A stretch of DNA of 7,110 nucleotides, taken from Candidatus Zixiibacteriota bacterium. Lineage in GTDB: Bacteria; Zixibacteria; MSB-5A5; GN15; PGXB01. The stretch lies in the NCBI GenBank assembly GCA_020345705.1, contig CP070766.1, forward strand, positions 1,954,028 to 1,961,137. Direction: 5' to 3'. The stretch's first letter is position 1; the number at the start of each line of letters is the position of its first letter. Position numbers and translations under genes: made by a program. A model generated the notes under the pieces. The model searched no databases. It worked only from the letters and a program-made list of their open reading frames with translations, and was not told the DNA's origin. Shown piece by piece: positions 5,141 to 7,110 of the stretch.

Positions 5141-7110
5141 ATGTCGCAGTTTATTCTTGATTTTTTCTTTGCCTTTATTTTTGTGCTTATTCTTGCCCTG
5201 CTGATGCGCATTCGGGACAAAACCTTTGCCGATAATCGGGAAAGCTATAAGTACGCCGTTTCCGGAATTTCGGTCCTGTTTCTGGTGTCGCTCATAAGGC
5301 TGGTGGGCAATCAAGGACTTTTCGGTCAAATACCGTTCCTTTCCGAGCCGATCTACCGCGAGCTGGCCGAAGCCATCGGCATAGTCGCCGGGATCGCTCT
5401 GATGATTGCAGGTGTTTCCATCTGGCTTCCCGCCAGAAAGCGTCAGAACATATCCGCCTCGACCGACAATGAAATCGGCCCCGCAATTCAAAGAGTTGAA
5501 AAGGAAATCCTTGAGGCTGGAAATGTCACGCGGCTTTTCGCGACGGTACCAGAGCTTATCTGTAATGCGTTCGGGTATGAATCCTCGGCTCTTTTCAGAT
5601 GGAGCGGCGGATCGCGGAGTCTGGTTTGTGTTCATCGGCACAACATAAGTCCGGCCCTTTCGGAGAAACTTGATAATGAAAAGATTAAGATTGGCGACGA
5701 TCCGATTGATCCGGACGTTGCCGCCAAAGTATTGAACGCGAGCCATCATTTTGTCGTGAAGGTCAAAGGGCAGGCGCGGGCGGCTCTGTTTTTCTGGGAT
5801 GACAAGCGGGAGGGCCTGAGCAATTTTGAAAAGATGGCGCTGGACGGGATCGCCCGACTGCTCAGCATCCGCCTGAATAGTTATCTGCTTGAGCGGAAGC
5901 ATCAATTCCATGAGGGGAACCGCGATTACGTGGAGCGGATCAAAGGTCTGGTCTCCCGGCGAGCGGACATAAGGGAGAACCTGCACGATCTTCATCAGGT
6001 GTTCAAACATGCGGTCGGCTGCGACTACATGTCGCTGGCCGTGTCCGACGGAACCGGGAAAAGCATGAAAACCTATACCGCTGGAATAAACCGGCGGGTG
6101 CTGCTCGCGGACGGCGGCAAAATGCAGGTAGAGGATACGCACGTCGGCAAAGTGGCGTTCGACGAACGGAGCCTTATTATAAGTGATGTATCAGCCACGA
6201 CTGATCCCAGGATAGATTCTCTTTTCCTGAGCTGCGGGCAGAGCAGTCTGATCGCCGTGCCGATCAAGAATCACGGGCGGATAATCGGTATCCTGACACT
6301 CGGTCACGCCATGGCCGGGCATTTCAAAAACCGCGATCTGGTTCGGGTCGAGGCGATGGCCACAGCCCTGGCGCCGGCCATCGAGTCCGAAATTGCCCGC
6401 GACACCATTTATGAAAGAGACCGCTATCTCGGTTCACTGTCGGCCTTTGATTCCCTGGTTGAAAGCGAGGCCGATGTCGACTCGATTCTCAATTCGGCGG
6501 CGGATGTAATTATGGAGAACGTCGGCACCACCATGGTCCGGATCGGCCTGCTCAGCGACGGCAGAAATAAGTTTTTCACGCGGGCGCTGAAGACGATTCG
6601 GCCCCTTGACACCGTGAGCGCCGAGGAGACGCTTATATCACGCGAGATGACGCCCTGGCACCAGATGGTCATGCAGGAAAACCGTCTGCTTCTCATAAAC
6701 CAGGATGATCCGCAGTCTTCGATGGACAAGAACGAGTGCCGGGCGCTCGTTTTCGAGGGTATGCGATCGGCTCTGATAGTGCCGATAGTCGTCAGCGGTT
6801 TCACGCAGGGATTTGTCACGCTTGGCGAGATGCGGCAATGGGATCGCTTCTCGTATGACTCGGCGACGATACTTTTCTGCCGGCAGATGGCGGCGAAGGT
6901 CGCTGGGGCCATCGGGATGTACAAACTAGGCCGGGCGTTGGCCAAATTCAAGGAGACAGCTGCCGGGCAGGAAAGGACCGTATTCGATCGAGAGGGTCTG
7001 CTTCGTGAGCTGAAATCGCCAATCACGCATATCCGCGGCTCCATAGATTTGTTGAAGCTGAAGCAGGTATCGCACGGTCCGATGTCGAGAAAAGTCCTGA
7101 CGAATATGGA
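5141..7110 (+). CDS. Membrane-anchored triple-GAF sensor histidine kinase-like protein (3' truncated by window)
   Basis: The frame is open from ATG 5141 to the window edge: 656 complete codons, no stop. Seen: three N-terminal hydrophobic segments (about 4-22, 38-55 and 76-96), then a cytoplasmic linker and three GAF-like repeats at about 128-260, 275-425 and 434-603. GAF2 has SSLIAVPIKNHGRIIGILTLG and GAF3 the matching SALIVPIVVSGFTQGFVTLGE, the typical late-GAF strands. Short helical linkers join the repeats. A HisKA-type helix begins near residue 613, with RELKSPITHIRGSIDLL at 622-638. This matches the HELRTPLTxIxG H-box except that residue 622, the phospho-accepting His, is Arg (codon CGT at 7004-7006). 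The ATP-binding domain, if present, lies beyond the window. GAF domains bind small ligands such as cyclic nucleotides or chromophores, or act as protein interaction modules; no ligand residues can be assigned. Two long antisense frames lie within it but are shadows. The gene is divergent from the lipoprotein gene; no response regulator is visible. Confidence 0.88.
   Translation, partial: MSQFILDFFFAFIFVLILALLMRIRDKTFADNRESYKYAVSGISVLFLVSLIRLVGNQGLFGQIPFLSEPIYRELAEAIGIVAGIALMIAGVSIWLPARKRQNISASTDNEIGPAIQRVEKEILEAGNVTRLFATVPELICNAFGYESSALFRWSGGSRSLVCVHRHNISPALSEKLDNEKIKIGDDPIDPDVAAKVLNASHHFVVKVKGQARAALFFWDDKREGLSNFEKMALDGIARLLSIRLNSYLLERKHQFHEGNRDYVERIKGLVSRRADIRENLHDLHQVFKHAVGCDYMSLAVSDGTGKSMKTYTAGINRRVLLADGGKMQVEDTHVGKVAFDERSLIISDVSATTDPRIDSLFLSCGQSSLIAVPIKNHGRIIGILTLGHAMAGHFKNRDLVRVEAMATALAPAIESEIARDTIYERDRYLGSLSAFDSLVESEADVDSILNSAADVIMENVGTTMVRIGLLSDGRNKFFTRALKTIRPLDTVSAEETLISREMTPWHQMVMQENRLLLINQDDPQSSMDKNECRALVFEGMRSALIVPIVVSGFTQGFVTLGEMRQWDRFSYDSATILFCRQMAAKVAGAIGMYKLGRALAKFKETAAGQERTVFDREGLLRELKSPITHIRGSIDLLKLKQVSHGPMSRKVLTNM

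Noticed and set aside
5057..6142. 361-codon open frame on the - strand
   Set aside because: It is antisense to the GAF-protein gene, whose + frame has clear GAF patterns, a Shine-Dalgarno site and membrane segments. The - frame translation shows no family resemblance.
6424..7044. 206-codon open frame on the - strand
   Set aside because: Antisense to GAF3 and the H-box region. Its composition (rich in Ser and Arg) is that of a complementary-strand shadow.

Overview
The window is ordinary chromosomal gene territory from a Gram-negative bacterium. The Gram-negative reading rests on a prepilin peptidase, a sensor kinase with a periplasmic domain and a lipoprotein. Base composition is moderate, roughly half GC by eye. 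The combination of a short RNase HIII, an EF-P with an arginine loop tip, NtrB-type sensing and multi-GAF kinases would fit a deep-branching, metagenome-type lineage (for example the FCB/Zixibacteria or former Deltaproteobacteria neighbourhood). That placement is only an inference. There is no mobile element, CRISPR array, tRNA or rRNA.

Left block, + strand (1-3980): a type IV prepilin peptidase (19-807), then after 66 nt a two-TM, HAMP/PAS, NtrB/PilS-type histidine kinase (874-2721). Elongation factor P (2780-3340) follows with its own plausible sigma70-type promoter and a strong ribosome binding site. A compact RNase HIII (about 3300-3980) starts inside the end of efp. The first two genes suggest a pilus or secretion locus with its own sensor. 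The second two are housekeeping functions: relief of ribosome stalling and removal of RNA from RNA/DNA hybrids. A symmetric hairpin with A and T tails at 4027-4059 ends this block and also serves the converging gene.

Middle (4085-4843, - strand): a putative outer-membrane lipoprotein of unknown function. Right (5141 to the window end, + strand): a large membrane-anchored protein with three GAF-like domains running into a HisKA-type H-box, cut off by the window edge. The two are divergent across a 297-bp intergenic region that contains a small perfect inverted repeat.

Most worth a second look: (i) the right-hand kinase-like protein has Arg where the phospho-accepting His of the H-box should be, one base change from His; (ii) EF-P has Arg32 at the loop tip usually occupied by the modified Lys, in a context unlike classic rhamnosylated EF-Ps; (iii) the RNase HIII has the full DEDE active site but no room for the usual N-terminal substrate-binding domain, and no conventional start codon downstream of efp. 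I found no convincing evidence of a wholly new multi-gene system.
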